From contig NZ_FNYT01000005.1 in assembly GCF_900109135.1 (NCBI RefSeq), positions 62,001 through 126,000 of the forward strand: a DNA stretch of 64,000 nt, in the 5' to 3' direction. Numbering within the stretch: the stretch's first letter is position 1; the number at the start of each line of letters is the position of its first letter. The stretch comes from Trichococcus ilyis (lineage in GTDB: Bacteria > Bacillota > Bacilli > Lactobacillales > Aerococcaceae). The position numbers were made by a program, and so were the translations under genes. Under the pieces are notes generated by a model that saw nothing but the letters and a program-made list of their open reading frames with translations, had not been told where the DNA came from and did no database searches. This document shows, one piece after another, positions 35,055 to 43,839 of the stretch.

Positions 35055-36011
35055 ATGGATCTGATTGCGCTGTTGTCGCAGGAGTCTGCCATCGAAAAGG
35101 AGCAGAAAAAGCGGCATAAATTCGTGCCCGATCTGCCGGAACTGGAGGGTTCGTCGATCCGGGCCCCAAAAATCAAGGAGCATCTGTTTTTCGAAAACAA
35201 GGATATCTACATCAGCAAGCACAACCGCTACGCCGCCTATCCCGAGCACTCGCACCAGTTCCTTGAGCTCAATTACATCGTGAAAGGCGAATGCCGCCAG
35301 ATCATAAACGGGATCCCATATCTTTTGAAGGAAGGCGATATCCTGCTGATGGACACCGGCAGCGCGCATTCCATCGAAGCGCTCGGCAAGGACGACCTGC
35401 TTTTGAACATCCTTTTCAACAACAAAAGCATCTCGATCAACTGGCTGATGAACATGAACCACAACGACAGCATCCTCTACAAGATTCTGCTGACGAACAA
35501 TCCGCTCGACACGCAGGCGGCGAATTTCATCCTGTTCCGCAACGACCAGAACGAGCACATCAAGCAGATCGTCAACAACATGGCGGACGAATATTTCTTC
35601 CCGAAAGTCTTTTCCGGCAAGATCATCAGCAGCTATCTGCCGATCCTGCTCTACGAATTGGCGCGCTCGCTGCCGCATGAATACAGCGAAACGTTCAGCA
35701 AAAAGGACCCCTTTTACGAGGTCCTCCAGCTGATCGATACCGAGTTCACAACGCTGACTTTGGACGAAGCGTCCAAACGGTTGAACTTCAACAAAAATTA
35801 CCTGAGCAACATGATCAAAAAGCGCAGCGGCCAGACGTTCACGGAACTGCTGAATGAGAAGCGGCTGCTGAAGGCCAACCTGCTGATCGAGTCCACCGAA
35901 CTCCCGGTCCAGACGATCCTGACCGAAGTCGGCTTCTCGAACAAAACCTATTTCTATACGTGCTACAAGAACAGATTCAACTGTCTGCCTTCGGAAGTGC
36001 GGAAAAAATAA
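35055..36011 (+). CDS. AraC family regulator of rhamnose genes (RhaR-like)
   Basis: A 318-residue activator. The N-terminal cupin-like sugar-binding domain (about 50-140) includes YPEHSHQFLELNYIVKGEC; the C-terminal double helix-turn-helix (about 215-315) includes LDEASKRLNFNKNYLSNMIK and EVGFSNKTYFYTCYKNRFN. The ATG at 35055 with AGGAGG upstream was chosen over one 30 bp before it. A TACAAT -10 box lies at 35004-35009. Its divergent place next to rhaB makes it the likely rhamnose-responsive activator. Confidence 0.88.
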   Translation: MDLIALLSQESAIEKEQKKRHKFVPDLPELEGSSIRAPKIKEHLFFENKDIYISKHNRYAAYPEHSHQFLELNYIVKGECRQIINGIPYLLKEGDILLMDTGSAHSIEALGKDDLLLNILFNNKSISINWLMNMNHNDSILYKILLTNNPLDTQAANFILFRNDQNEHIKQIVNNMADEYFFPKVFSGKIISSYLPILLYELARSLPHEYSETFSKKDPFYEVLQLIDTEFTTLTLDEASKRLNFNKNYLSNMIKKRSGQTFTELLNEKRLLKANLLIESTELPVQTILTEVGFSNKTYFYTCYKNRFNCLPSEVRKK

Positions 36012-36025
36012 CGTACACGGTCGCC

Positions 36026-36058
36026 GCTTGTCGGATTCTTCTCGGTTATCCGACAAGC
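36026..36058. repeat. Hairpin of family 2 type after the araC gene
   Basis: GCTTGTCGGAT-TCTTCTCGGTT-ATCCGACAAGC, a perfect 11-bp stem without a T-run. Confidence 0.8.
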
Positions 36059-36093
36059 TCCAAACACTCGAACCAAATCTAAAAAAAAAAACG

Positions 36094-36143
36094 AAAAAAG
36101 TGAAGGCCAGCACCAGAAAAATGGAGCTGGCCTTCACTTTTTT
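36094..36143. terminator. Bidirectional terminator between the AraC gene and galE
   Basis: Stem GTGAAGGCCAGC / GCTGGCCTTCAC with a 14-nt loop, AAAAAA before and TTTTTT after. It serves both convergent genes. Confidence 0.93.
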
Positions 36144-37152
36144 ATTCGTAGCCGTTCGGATTGTTCTTTTGCCAGTTCCAGGAATCGCGGCACATGTCCG
36201 CCAAATCCTTCGTCGCGGTCCAGCCCAGTTCTTCTTTTGCTTTCGTCGCATCCGCATAACAGGTCGCGACATCGCCGGGGCGTCTGTCGACGATCACGTA
36301 AGGGATCTCGATGCCGTTCGCCTTCTTGAAGTTGTGCACCAAGTCCAGCACGCTGTAGCCGATGCCGGTGCCGAGGTTGTAGATGCCGACGCCTTCGGTT
36401 TGCTTGATTTTGTCCAGAGCCTTGATGTGGCCCAACGCCAAGTCGACGACGTGGATATAGTCGCGCACGCCGGTGCCGTCCGGTGTATTGTAATCATCCC
36501 CGAAGACGCTCAGTTGCGGCAGTTTGCCGACCGCCACTTGCGTGATGTAAGGCATCAGATTGTTCGGGATGCCGGTCGGGTCTTCGCCGATCAGGCCGGA
36601 TGCATGCGCGCCGATCGGGTTGAAGTAGCGCAGCAAAGCGATGCTCCACTCGGAATCGGAAACGGCAACGTCCTGCAGGATCTGTTCGATCATGACTTTC
36701 GTGTAGCCGTATGGATTCGTCGCGCTTGTCGGCAAGTCCTCCGTCAGCGGCGACACGTTGTTCATGCCGTAGACCGTCGCCGAAGAGCTGAAGACGATTT
36801 TTTTGACGCCATGGCTGCGCATCACGTCGCACAAAATTAAAGAACTCGTGATGTTGTTGTGGTAGTACTCGATCGGTTTGGCGACCGATTCCCCCACCGC
36901 TTTGTAGCCGGCGAAATGGATGACCGAGTCGATATCCTCTTTTGCGAAGACAGCGTCCAACGCTTCGCGGTCCAACACGTCCACTTCATAGAAAGTCGGT
37001 GTTTTTCCGGTGATTGTTTTGATCCGGTTCAACACTTCCGGTTTGCTGTTCGAATAGTTGTCGACGATGACCACTTCCTGGCCTGCGTTCAATAATTCCA
37101 CTACGGTATGGCTGCCGATGTAGCCGGCGCCTCCAGTCACTAATACTGACAT
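36142..37152 (-). CDS. galE: UDP-glucose 4-epimerase
   Basis: A 336-residue short-chain dehydrogenase-type epimerase interconverting UDP-galactose and UDP-glucose. The NAD motif [11 protein letters not shown] is at the N-terminus, [10 protein letters not shown] and the catalytic [10 protein letters not shown] follow, and [20 protein letters not shown] is the sugar-nucleotide region. Start ATG has GGAGGGG upstream. Last gene of the galK-galT-galE operon. Confidence 0.97.
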   Translation of the reverse strand: MSVLVTGGAGYIGSHTVVELLNAGQEVVIVDNYSNSKPEVLNRIKTITGKTPTFYEVDVLDREALDAVFAKEDIDSVIHFAGYKAVGESVAKPIEYYHNNITSSLILCDVMRSHGVKKIVFSSSATVYGMNNVSPLTEDLPTSATNPYGYTKVMIEQILQDVAVSDSEWSIALLRYFNPIGAHASGLIGEDPTGIPNNLMPYITQVAVGKLPQLSVFGDDYNTPDGTGVRDYIHVVDLALGHIKALDKIKQTEGVGIYNLGTGIGYSVLDLVHNFKKANGIEIPYVIVDRRPGDVATCYADATKAKEELGWTATKDLADMCRDSWNWQKNNPNGYE

Positions 37153-37180
37153 TTTATCCCCTCCACTTTCACTCTAAAGT

Positions 37181-38686
37181 TCAATGCAACTTTCCGATGA
37201 AACGGCGGAACGCTTGCTGGCCTTCGGGGGTGCGTTTGAACACACCGGCATCCTCCAGCACCCGCAAAAAGGCCGCGCCTACCGCTTGCTGCACCACATC
37301 CGCGGTATCAGCACCGCTCCGGTCCTTCGTTTCCGCCAAACCTGCAACCCACTCCTTGTGGTAGGTAGCGATTTCCGCCGTCTCTCCATTGAGATGATTT
37401 TCGATTGCAATCAATTCATCCTTCAGGCGCGGCGGCAAAATGGCCAGCCCCATCACTTCGATCAGGCCGATGTTCTCTTTCTTGATGTTCTGCACATCCG
37501 GATGCGGGTGGAAAATGCCGTCCGGAAATTCAGTCGAAGTCCGGTTGTTGCGCAGCACCAGATCCAGTTCGAATAAACCGTCCCTCATGCGCGCGATCGG
37601 CGTGATTGTATTGTGCGGCGTGCCATCGGTCGCCGCCAGGATGTCGGCCGCTTCATCCGAATAGCCCCGCCATGCATCCAAAATAAATTCTGCGGCTTCC
37701 GCCAATTCTTCCGCATCCTTCCCGGCAAGCCGGATGACGGACATCGGCCACTTGACGATGCCTGCTTGCACCGACGCGAATCGATCCAGTTCGAACGGCA
37801 ATTCGATCGGCGCTTCCGCCATCGCGAAGGTGTGCCGGCCGCCCTGGTAATGGTCATGCGACAGGATTGAACCGCCGACTATCGGCAGGTCCGCATTCGA
37901 TCCGACGAAATAGTGCGGGAATTGCGTGATGATCCCGAGCAGCTTCCCGAAAGTATGCTTGTTCAGTTTCATCGGCGTGTGCTCCTCCGATAAAAAGATG
38001 CAGTGCTCCTCGTAATAAGCGTAAGGCGAATACTGCAGCCCCCACTTCTCGCCGTTCAAAGGCATGCGGACGATGCGGTGGTTGGCGCGGGCCGGATGAT
38101 CGATGCGACCGGCATAGCCTTCATTTTCCATGCAGAGTTGGCAAGCCGGATACGCGGAGGCAGGCGCATGTTTCGCCAGCGCGATCTGCTTCGGATCCTT
38201 TTCCGGTTTGGACAAATTGATCGTGATTTCCAGGTCGCCGTAATCGGTCCGGTGGGCAAATGCGATATTTTTGGCGATGCTGCGGGTTTTGATGTAATCA
38301 TTGTTTTGGCTCAGCTCGTAGAAATAGTCGGTCGCGGTTTCCGGATTTATTTCATAAAGTTCCCAAAAACGCTTGTTGATGACGGAAGGCAGAGGCGTGA
38401 TCAAAGACATGATCTGCGCCTCCAGCGTCTCCCTTGCGTACTGGTAGTCCGCGATTTCACCGTTTGCGGCCGCCCAATCCACCAAGCGATCCAGCAGATC
38501 CAAACGATCCGGCAAAGTTTGCGATGGCGCCAGCTGCGTATCCAAGTCTTCCTTTCCGATCAGGGCCAGCAGCAGATTGCGCAACGCAATCCTGTCCAGC
38601 GCATCCGTTTCCCCGTTTGCGATGCCCGTTTCCACAAAATCGACAACAGCCTGGTCGATCGCATACACTGTCTCATTTATCGTCAT
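37181..38686 (-). CDS. galT: Galactose-1-phosphate uridylyltransferase, type 2
   Basis: A 501-residue GalT of the long Firmicute type, which exchanges UMP between UDP-glucose and galactose 1-phosphate. HTFGKLLGIITQFPHYFVGS, the motif SILSHDHYQGGRHTFAMAEA (catalytic His region) and FHPHPDVQNIKKENIGLIEV are characteristic. The ATG has AAGGAG upstream and follows galK by 12 bp. Confidence 0.95.
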   Translation of the reverse strand: MTINETVYAIDQAVVDFVETGIANGETDALDRIALRNLLLALIGKEDLDTQLAPSQTLPDRLDLLDRLVDWAAANGEIADYQYARETLEAQIMSLITPLPSVINKRFWELYEINPETATDYFYELSQNNDYIKTRSIAKNIAFAHRTDYGDLEITINLSKPEKDPKQIALAKHAPASAYPACQLCMENEGYAGRIDHPARANHRIVRMPLNGEKWGLQYSPYAYYEEHCIFLSEEHTPMKLNKHTFGKLLGIITQFPHYFVGSNADLPIVGGSILSHDHYQGGRHTFAMAEAPIELPFELDRFASVQAGIVKWPMSVIRLAGKDAEELAEAAEFILDAWRGYSDEAADILAATDGTPHNTITPIARMRDGLFELDLVLRNNRTSTEFPDGIFHPHPDVQNIKKENIGLIEVMGLAILPPRLKDELIAIENHLNGETAEIATYHKEWVAGLAETKDRSGADTADVVQQAVGAAFLRVLEDAGVFKRTPEGQQAFRRFIGKLH

Positions 38687-38698
38687 TGCGAACGCTCC

Positions 38699-39862
38699 TT
38701 ATAACCGTTTTGCGCCATCGCTGATTTCGGCGATGTAGAATTCTGCTGGGTAACCGATCGCTGCTTCATAAGTCTTGCCGACATTTTCGATGAAGGCCGG
38801 GATGGCAGCCTTTTGGACGATTGCGATTGCGCAGCCGCCGAAGCCGGCTCCGGTCATGCGTGCGCCCAACACTCCCGATTGATCCCAGGCAGCTTGGACC
38901 AATGTGTCCAATTCGATGCCGGTCACTTCATAGTCGTCGCGCAAGGAAATGTGCGACTGGTTCATCAGTTGGCCGAATGCATCCAATTCGCCGGCCTGCA
39001 GGGCCGCTTTGGCTTTCAGCGTGCGCTGGTTTTCCGTGACCGCATGACGTGCCCGGCGGTACAGCACATCGCTCTCCAGAACCGCTTTCGCATTTTCGAA
39101 CGTTTCTTCATCAAGTTCGCCAAGGCTGCCGATCGACACGACCGTCTGCAGCTTCGCCAAGGCTTCTTCGCATTCGCTGCGGCGTTCGTTGTACTTGGAG
39201 TCGACCAATTCGCGGCGTTTTTTTGTGTTCATGATGACGATCGCGTGGTCGCCCAATTCGACAGGGACCAACTCATATTCCAACGTATTGCAGTCCAGCA
39301 GGATCGCTTTGTTTTCCTCGCCCATCCCTACGGCGAACTGGTCCATGATGCCGCTGTTCACTCCGATGAACTCGTTCTCGACGCGCTTGCCGGTTTTGAT
39401 CAGATCCAGGCGATCCGCGTTCAGGTTGAAGAGGTTATCCAAAACGACGCCCATCAACAGTTCGAGGGAAGCGGAAGAAGAAAGGCCCGATCCGTTCGGG
39501 ATATTGCCGAAGATGACCATATCCATGCCTTCCGGGATGACATGACCGGCTTCCTTCAGATAGCGCAGCATACCTTTCGGGTAGTTGGCCCAGCTGTCCG
39601 CTTTTTTATGATCCAAATCGGCCAAATCGAAACTGATGACGCCGGCTTCCGGGAAGTTTTCCGAATAGAGGCGCACTTGCTTCAGATCATTTTTTGCCGC
39701 AACCGCATAAGTCCCCAATGTGATCGCGCATGGGAAAACATTCCCGCCGTTGTAATCGGTGTGCTCGCCGATCAGATTGATCCGTCCCGGCGCGAAAAAT
39801 GCTGTGTAGTCCCCTTTGCCGAACAATTCCTCAAATTTCTGCTTCAATCCTGTCAATTCCAT
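38699..39862 (-). CDS. galK: Galactokinase
   Basis: A 387-residue GHMP kinase that makes galactose 1-phosphate. The galactokinase signature [18 protein letters not shown] (about 25-42) and the ATP-binding [15 protein letters not shown] (about 120-134) are visible, with [17 protein letters not shown] near the end. Two ATGs share one AAGGAG; the second (39862) has the better distance. First gene of the Leloir operon. Upstream lie repeated TTTACTA-type motifs that may bind a GalR-type regulator. Confidence 0.96.
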   Translation of the reverse strand: MELTGLKQKFEELFGKGDYTAFFAPGRINLIGEHTDYNGGNVFPCAITLGTYAVAAKNDLKQVRLYSENFPEAGVISFDLADLDHKKADSWANYPKGMLRYLKEAGHVIPEGMDMVIFGNIPNGSGLSSSASLELLMGVVLDNLFNLNADRLDLIKTGKRVENEFIGVNSGIMDQFAVGMGEENKAILLDCNTLEYELVPVELGDHAIVIMNTKKRRELVDSKYNERRSECEEALAKLQTVVSIGSLGELDEETFENAKAVLESDVLYRRARHAVTENQRTLKAKAALQAGELDAFGQLMNQSHISLRDDYEVTGIELDTLVQAAWDQSGVLGARMTGAGFGGCAIAIVQKAAIPAFIENVGKTYEAAIGYPAEFYIAEISDGAKRL

Positions 39863-40034
39863 CTTCATCCGCTCCTTCTTGTTTTGAGTTTCGTTTTTTT
39901 GTTTTGTTTCCGATAAATATTTACTAGTTATTTTTACTAAATATTAACTAAATGAATTATAACCCCACAACAAAGAAGTGTCAAGCGGTTTTAAAGCGCT
40001 GTCATTTCCGGAGTTCAGAATCTGTTGAAATGCA
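39863..40034. other. galK upstream region with repeated TTTACTA motifs
   Basis: An AT-rich stretch (about 39910-39960) contains ATTTACTAG, TTTTTACTAAA and TTAACTAAA in quick succession, which could be half-sites of a LacI/GalR-type operator. No gene is seen. The remainder up to 40178 holds the terminator at 40035-40079 and nothing else clear. Confidence 0.35.
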
Positions 40035-40079
40035 AAAAACCGCAAAGAAAGACATCAGAAAGGCTTTCTTTGCGGTTTA
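40035..40079 (-). terminator. Terminator downstream of the TRIC channel gene
   Basis: Stem AAACCGCAAAGAAAG / CTTTCTTTGCGGTTT. On the minus strand it is followed by a T-run (GCGGTTTTTTG). Confidence 0.9.
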
Positions 40080-40178
40080 ACATTCAATTAGGCAGCTCAA
40101 TTTGTAAGTATAAAAAATTCAACAAAAAACTTATTTGGAAATTGTGTTGAATAATGAACATAACTGCGGAACTGACGA

Positions 40179-40796
40179 CTATTCGAGATTGACTTTCCCG
40201 ACCCGCAACAGGTGCACATCATTCTCCATGCAGTAAATCCTGATCAAAACCGTCGCCAAGAAGCAGCTGTAGAGCGCAATCTGGCTTCCGGCCAACTGAT
40301 ATACAAAGATATAAAGGATGGCGCCCAGGATCGAAGCCAGCGCATAGACTTCTTTGCGGAATACATAGGGGATCTCCCGGGCGAACACATCGCGGATCAG
40401 GCCGCCGCCGGTTCCGGTCAATACAGCCAAAGTCACCACGACGTACCATTGCTGGAAGCCCATCTGCACAGCCACCTCAGCTCCGATGGCTGTGAACGCC
40501 CCAAGACCGATCGCATCAAAAAACTGCAGCATTCTCGACAACTTGGTGATGTGCGTATAAAAAAGGATGACGAAGCCGGCAGAAAGCAGGCTGATGAGTG
40601 CATAAAGCGGATTTTCCAATGAAGCCGGCAAAGGCCGATCAATCAGCAGATCCCTGACGATCCCACCGCCGACAGAGGTTGTGATCGCAAATATTCCTAT
40701 ACCATAATAATCAAGGTCCTTCTCGATCGCAGTCAGCGCTCCCGCCATAGCGAAGGCGACCGTCCCGATCATTTCCACAATCGAAATGAATGCCAT
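40179..40796 (-). CDS. TRIC cation channel family protein (UPF0126/YicG-like)
   Basis: A 205-residue membrane protein with about seven helices, built from two similar halves as in the TRIC/UPF0126 family. The glycine-rich motifs TTSVGGGIVRDLLIDRPLPA and LTGTGGGLIRDVFAREIPYV are the two repeat signatures. Prokaryotic members form potassium-permeable trimeric channels; glycine transport has also been suggested. Single gene; no partner evident. Confidence 0.92.
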   Translation of the reverse strand: MAFISIVEMIGTVAFAMAGALTAIEKDLDYYGIGIFAITTSVGGGIVRDLLIDRPLPASLENPLYALISLLSAGFVILFYTHITKLSRMLQFFDAIGLGAFTAIGAEVAVQMGFQQWYVVVTLAVLTGTGGGLIRDVFAREIPYVFRKEVYALASILGAILYIFVYQLAGSQIALYSCFLATVLIRIYCMENDVHLLRVGKVNLE

Positions 40797-40916
40797 ATTA
40801 ATCCTCCTACTGATCTTTTAGTATTGCGTACGGGTACTAGTATATAGCAAAAGAATGCGAAGCTGTTAGGGCTTTGCATTCTTATTTTCATCTATTTTTG
40901 GTTTACTTGCACAAAC

Positions 40917-42308
40917 CTATTCCGTCGCTTCCACTTGCGCATTCGCTTTCGGAGCCGTCAGCAAAATCGAAGCCAATGCGATCGTCCCAAACGCCACATT
41001 CAGCATCAACCCGGCGGAACCGGCAATTTCCATATTCCCCTGTGCACTCAATGCGTTGAACAGGCTGGATGAAAGGGCAACGCCGACTGCCCCGCCCAAC
41101 GAGCTGGCCATTTTGTAGATGCCGGATGCGCTGCCGACTTTGTCAGCCGGCGCATTCGAAATGGCGGTATCAGTGGATGGTGTCGCATAGATCCCCAAAC
41201 CGAAACCATACAGAGCATAGCCGACGAACACCAACAAGTTGTAGATGATTCCCGGCACAAAAGTGAAGGCCATCAAAGCAATCCCGATCGTCGCGATGAA
41301 TGATCCGGTCACCATCGGCTTGCGCGAACCGAATTTTTGCAGGGCTTTTTCACCCAAACGGATGGAGCTCAATACGCAAACCAAGTAGCCGATCGTCAGC
41401 AAGCCGGATTGGAACGAAGAAAAACCGCGGCCCATCTGCACATAGGTATTTGCGACGACCATCGTCCCAGCCGACGCGTTCAGCAAGAAGTTGGACAATG
41501 TCGCTCCGCTGTAGGCTTTGTTCTTGAACAAGGAGAAGTCGATGAAGCTGTTCACATGTTTCTTTTCGATTGTTACGAACAGGAAGACCGATACAACCAG
41601 CAAAGCCGCCAAGCCAAGGATGACCGGATTGGTCCATCCGATTGAAGCGCCTTGACCAACAATAATGTTGAATGCCAGCATTGCCAACGCAAAGGTAACC
41701 AGACCGCCGATGTCGAAAGGTTTCTTTTCACCGGTTGCTTCAAATTTGCTTTCCGGCGTGCCCCGCAACAGGAACATGCCCAACGCGGCAACGAAAATCG
41801 AAACAATGAAGATGGCGCGCCATCCGAAATAAGTCGCTACCAGACCGCCGAAGAAAGAACAGATCCCCGATCCGCCCCATGAACCGATCGACCAGAAACT
41901 CAAGGCGCGCTGTCTTTCGGCGCCATCGAAGTAAGTCTTCATCAAAGCCAAAGTGGCGGGCATGATGCAGGCCGCTGAAAGCCCTTGGATGATGCGACCG
42001 ATGATCAAAAGCGCTGCCCCGTTGGCGAACACAAGGCACAACGAACCGATGATGCTCAAGATCAGGCCGATATTCGTCAATTTGACCCGACCGTATTTAT
42101 CCGCCAAGCCACCTGCCGCAACCATGAACATCCCAGAAAACAAAGAGGTCAAGCTGATCGCGATGCTCAGCACGCCCGATGAGATGCCCAAGTCCGCCTG
42201 AACGGCCGGCACGATATTCACCATCGCCTGCGCGAACAACCAGAATGTGACGACACCCATCATAATCCCTGCAATTAATTTGTCATTGCCTTTGTATTGC
42301 GTTTCCAC
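40917..42308 (-). CDS. MFS transporter, DHA2-like
   Basis: A 463-residue major facilitator with about fourteen hydrophobic segments. MVAAGGLADKYGRVKLTNIG is the conserved loop after TM2 and RIIQGLSAACIMPATLALM belongs to TM4 of drug:H+ antiporters of 14-TM type. The start is a GTG whose G is the last base of the stop codon of the preceding M20 gene, so it is translationally coupled. It probably moves the substrate or product of that hydrolase. Confidence 0.88.
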   Translation of the reverse strand: METQYKGNDKLIAGIMMGVVTFWLFAQAMVNIVPAVQADLGISSGVLSIAISLTSLFSGMFMVAAGGLADKYGRVKLTNIGLILSIIGSLCLVFANGAALLIIGRIIQGLSAACIMPATLALMKTYFDGAERQRALSFWSIGSWGGSGICSFFGGLVATYFGWRAIFIVSIFVAALGMFLLRGTPESKFEATGEKKPFDIGGLVTFALAMLAFNIIVGQGASIGWTNPVILGLAALLVVSVFLFVTIEKKHVNSFIDFSLFKNKAYSGATLSNFLLNASAGTMVVANTYVQMGRGFSSFQSGLLTIGYLVCVLSSIRLGEKALQKFGSRKPMVTGSFIATIGIALMAFTFVPGIIYNLLVFVGYALYGFGLGIYATPSTDTAISNAPADKVGSASGIYKMASSLGGAVGVALSSSLFNALSAQGNMEIAGSAGLMLNVAFGTIALASILLTAPKANAQVEATE

Positions 42309-43510
42309 TATTTCTCACTGCTCCCTTTTAAGTAATCAACCACTAATGTCCCCATCGTTTCGGCTGCGACCAGCATGCTGCCTTCGTTGATCCGGAATTT
42401 CGGATGATGATGCGGATAAGCCTCACCGTCTTCCGGTGCCGCCCCGACATAGAGGAAGACGCTCGGACGTTCCTTCGCATAATAAGCAAAATCTTCCGAA
42501 GGCGGCTGCGCCTCGCAGCGCTCAATTCCAATGACTCCCGGCATTTCGGTGGCCTGCAGAGCGTCTGCCGCGAATGCCGTCAGTTCCGGATCGTTGAACA
42601 GCACCGGATAGTCGTTTTCGTAATCCAGTCCATAGGTCACCTCGAACATGGCGGCGATGCCGTCCAGTTTCGCCCGGATTTCCTTTTCGATCAGCGTGCG
42701 CGTTTCCTCGGACATCGAGCGCACATCGCCTTCAAGGAAGACCGAATCTTTGATGACATTGAACGAACCTTTGCCGTCGAAGCTGCCGATCGTGATCGAG
42801 CCGACATCGAAAGGATTCATCCGGCGGCTGACGATCGATTGCACAGCGACCACAAAATAACTGGCCGCCACGATGGCGTCGTTGGCTTTGTGCGGCGAGG
42901 AGCCGTGGCCGCCGACGCCTTGGATCTTCACGCGGAAATTGGCGCGTCCGGTCTGGACATTGCCTTCGCGATAATACACATTCCCGAACGGCATCTGCGA
43001 CATCACATGGATCCCGAAGACATTGTCGACGCCGTCCAAAGCGCCGTCCTTGATCATGCCGATCGCTCCGCCCGGCGGCACTTCCTCGGCAGGCTGATGC
43101 AGGACAACAACCTTTCCTTCTAGTTGCTCTTTCATTTCGATCAAGCATTCAGCCAGTGTCAGCATGTAGGCTGTATGCGCATCGTGTCCGCAGGCATGCA
43201 TGACGCCCGGAGTTTTTGAGGCATACGGCAGGCCGGTCTCTTCCTGGATCGGCAGCGCATCAAAATCCGCGCGGATGGCGAGCGTTTTTCCGGGCTTGCC
43301 GCTGTCGATCGTCACGACGATGCCCAGTCCGCCGACATGGGTGCGGACGTCGCAGTCCTTGCCTGCATAAAATTCCTCGATGTACTTGGCGGTGTTTTCC
43401 TCCTGGAAGGATAATTCCGGGTGGGCATGCAGGTAACGGTAGATTTCGATCATGCGCGCCTGTTTCTCGGCCAGCTTGCGGAATAATTGCGCTTTGATGG
43501 TTTCGTTCAT
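42308..43510 (-). CDS. M20 family metallo-hydrolase, N-acyl amino acid amidohydrolase type
   Basis: A 400-residue M20D-type amidohydrolase. The metal motifs VMHACGHDAHTAYMLTLA (about 103-120) and LHQPAEEVPPGGAIGMI, plus the Gly-rich dimerisation region GVGGHGSSPHKANDA, are typical of IAA-Asp/hippurate-type hydrolases, which remove acyl groups from amino acids. Start ATG has AAGGGAG upstream. It overlaps the next gene, an MFS carrier, by one base, which suggests that peptide or acyl-amino-acid uptake and cleavage go together. Confidence 0.9.
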   Translation of the reverse strand: MNETIKAQLFRKLAEKQARMIEIYRYLHAHPELSFQEENTAKYIEEFYAGKDCDVRTHVGGLGIVVTIDSGKPGKTLAIRADFDALPIQEETGLPYASKTPGVMHACGHDAHTAYMLTLAECLIEMKEQLEGKVVVLHQPAEEVPPGGAIGMIKDGALDGVDNVFGIHVMSQMPFGNVYYREGNVQTGRANFRVKIQGVGGHGSSPHKANDAIVAASYFVVAVQSIVSRRMNPFDVGSITIGSFDGKGSFNVIKDSVFLEGDVRSMSEETRTLIEKEIRAKLDGIAAMFEVTYGLDYENDYPVLFNDPELTAFAADALQATEMPGVIGIERCEAQPPSEDFAYYAKERPSVFLYVGAAPEDGEAYPHHHPKFRINEGSMLVAAETMGTLVVDYLKGSSEK

Positions 43511-43839
43511 TTTTATTGCGCTCCCTTATTTTTGACTTATTAACCATTGTATAGGTTGATTGATGCTACGTTTCGTAATCACTCAGTCAGTATACCGCCA
43601 CGGAAAAATAAGAAAAGGGCGGTTCTTATGCAAAAACTCCGGATTTTTGTCTTTGTATTTTCAGAAACAGGCAGAACAGCAATTTGGTGCGGATGATTTT
43701 TGTCATGAAGCCCTTTCATTTCGAAAATGGTCCGCAAGCGGGCGGAAAAAGAGTTTCTGTTCTGCAGGTTGTCCGATAAACCGAATGAATCGGACAAAAA
43801 AAGGTTGCCTCGACTAATCGGAGACAACCTTTTCTTCAT
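43511..43839. other. Intergenic region with hairpin and terminator
   Basis: No convincing gene. It holds a family 2 hairpin TTGTCCGAT / ATCGGACAA (43769-43797) and, at 43799-43838, the terminator of the AraC-GH39 gene: AAAAGGTTG / CAACCTTTT. Confidence 0.6.
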
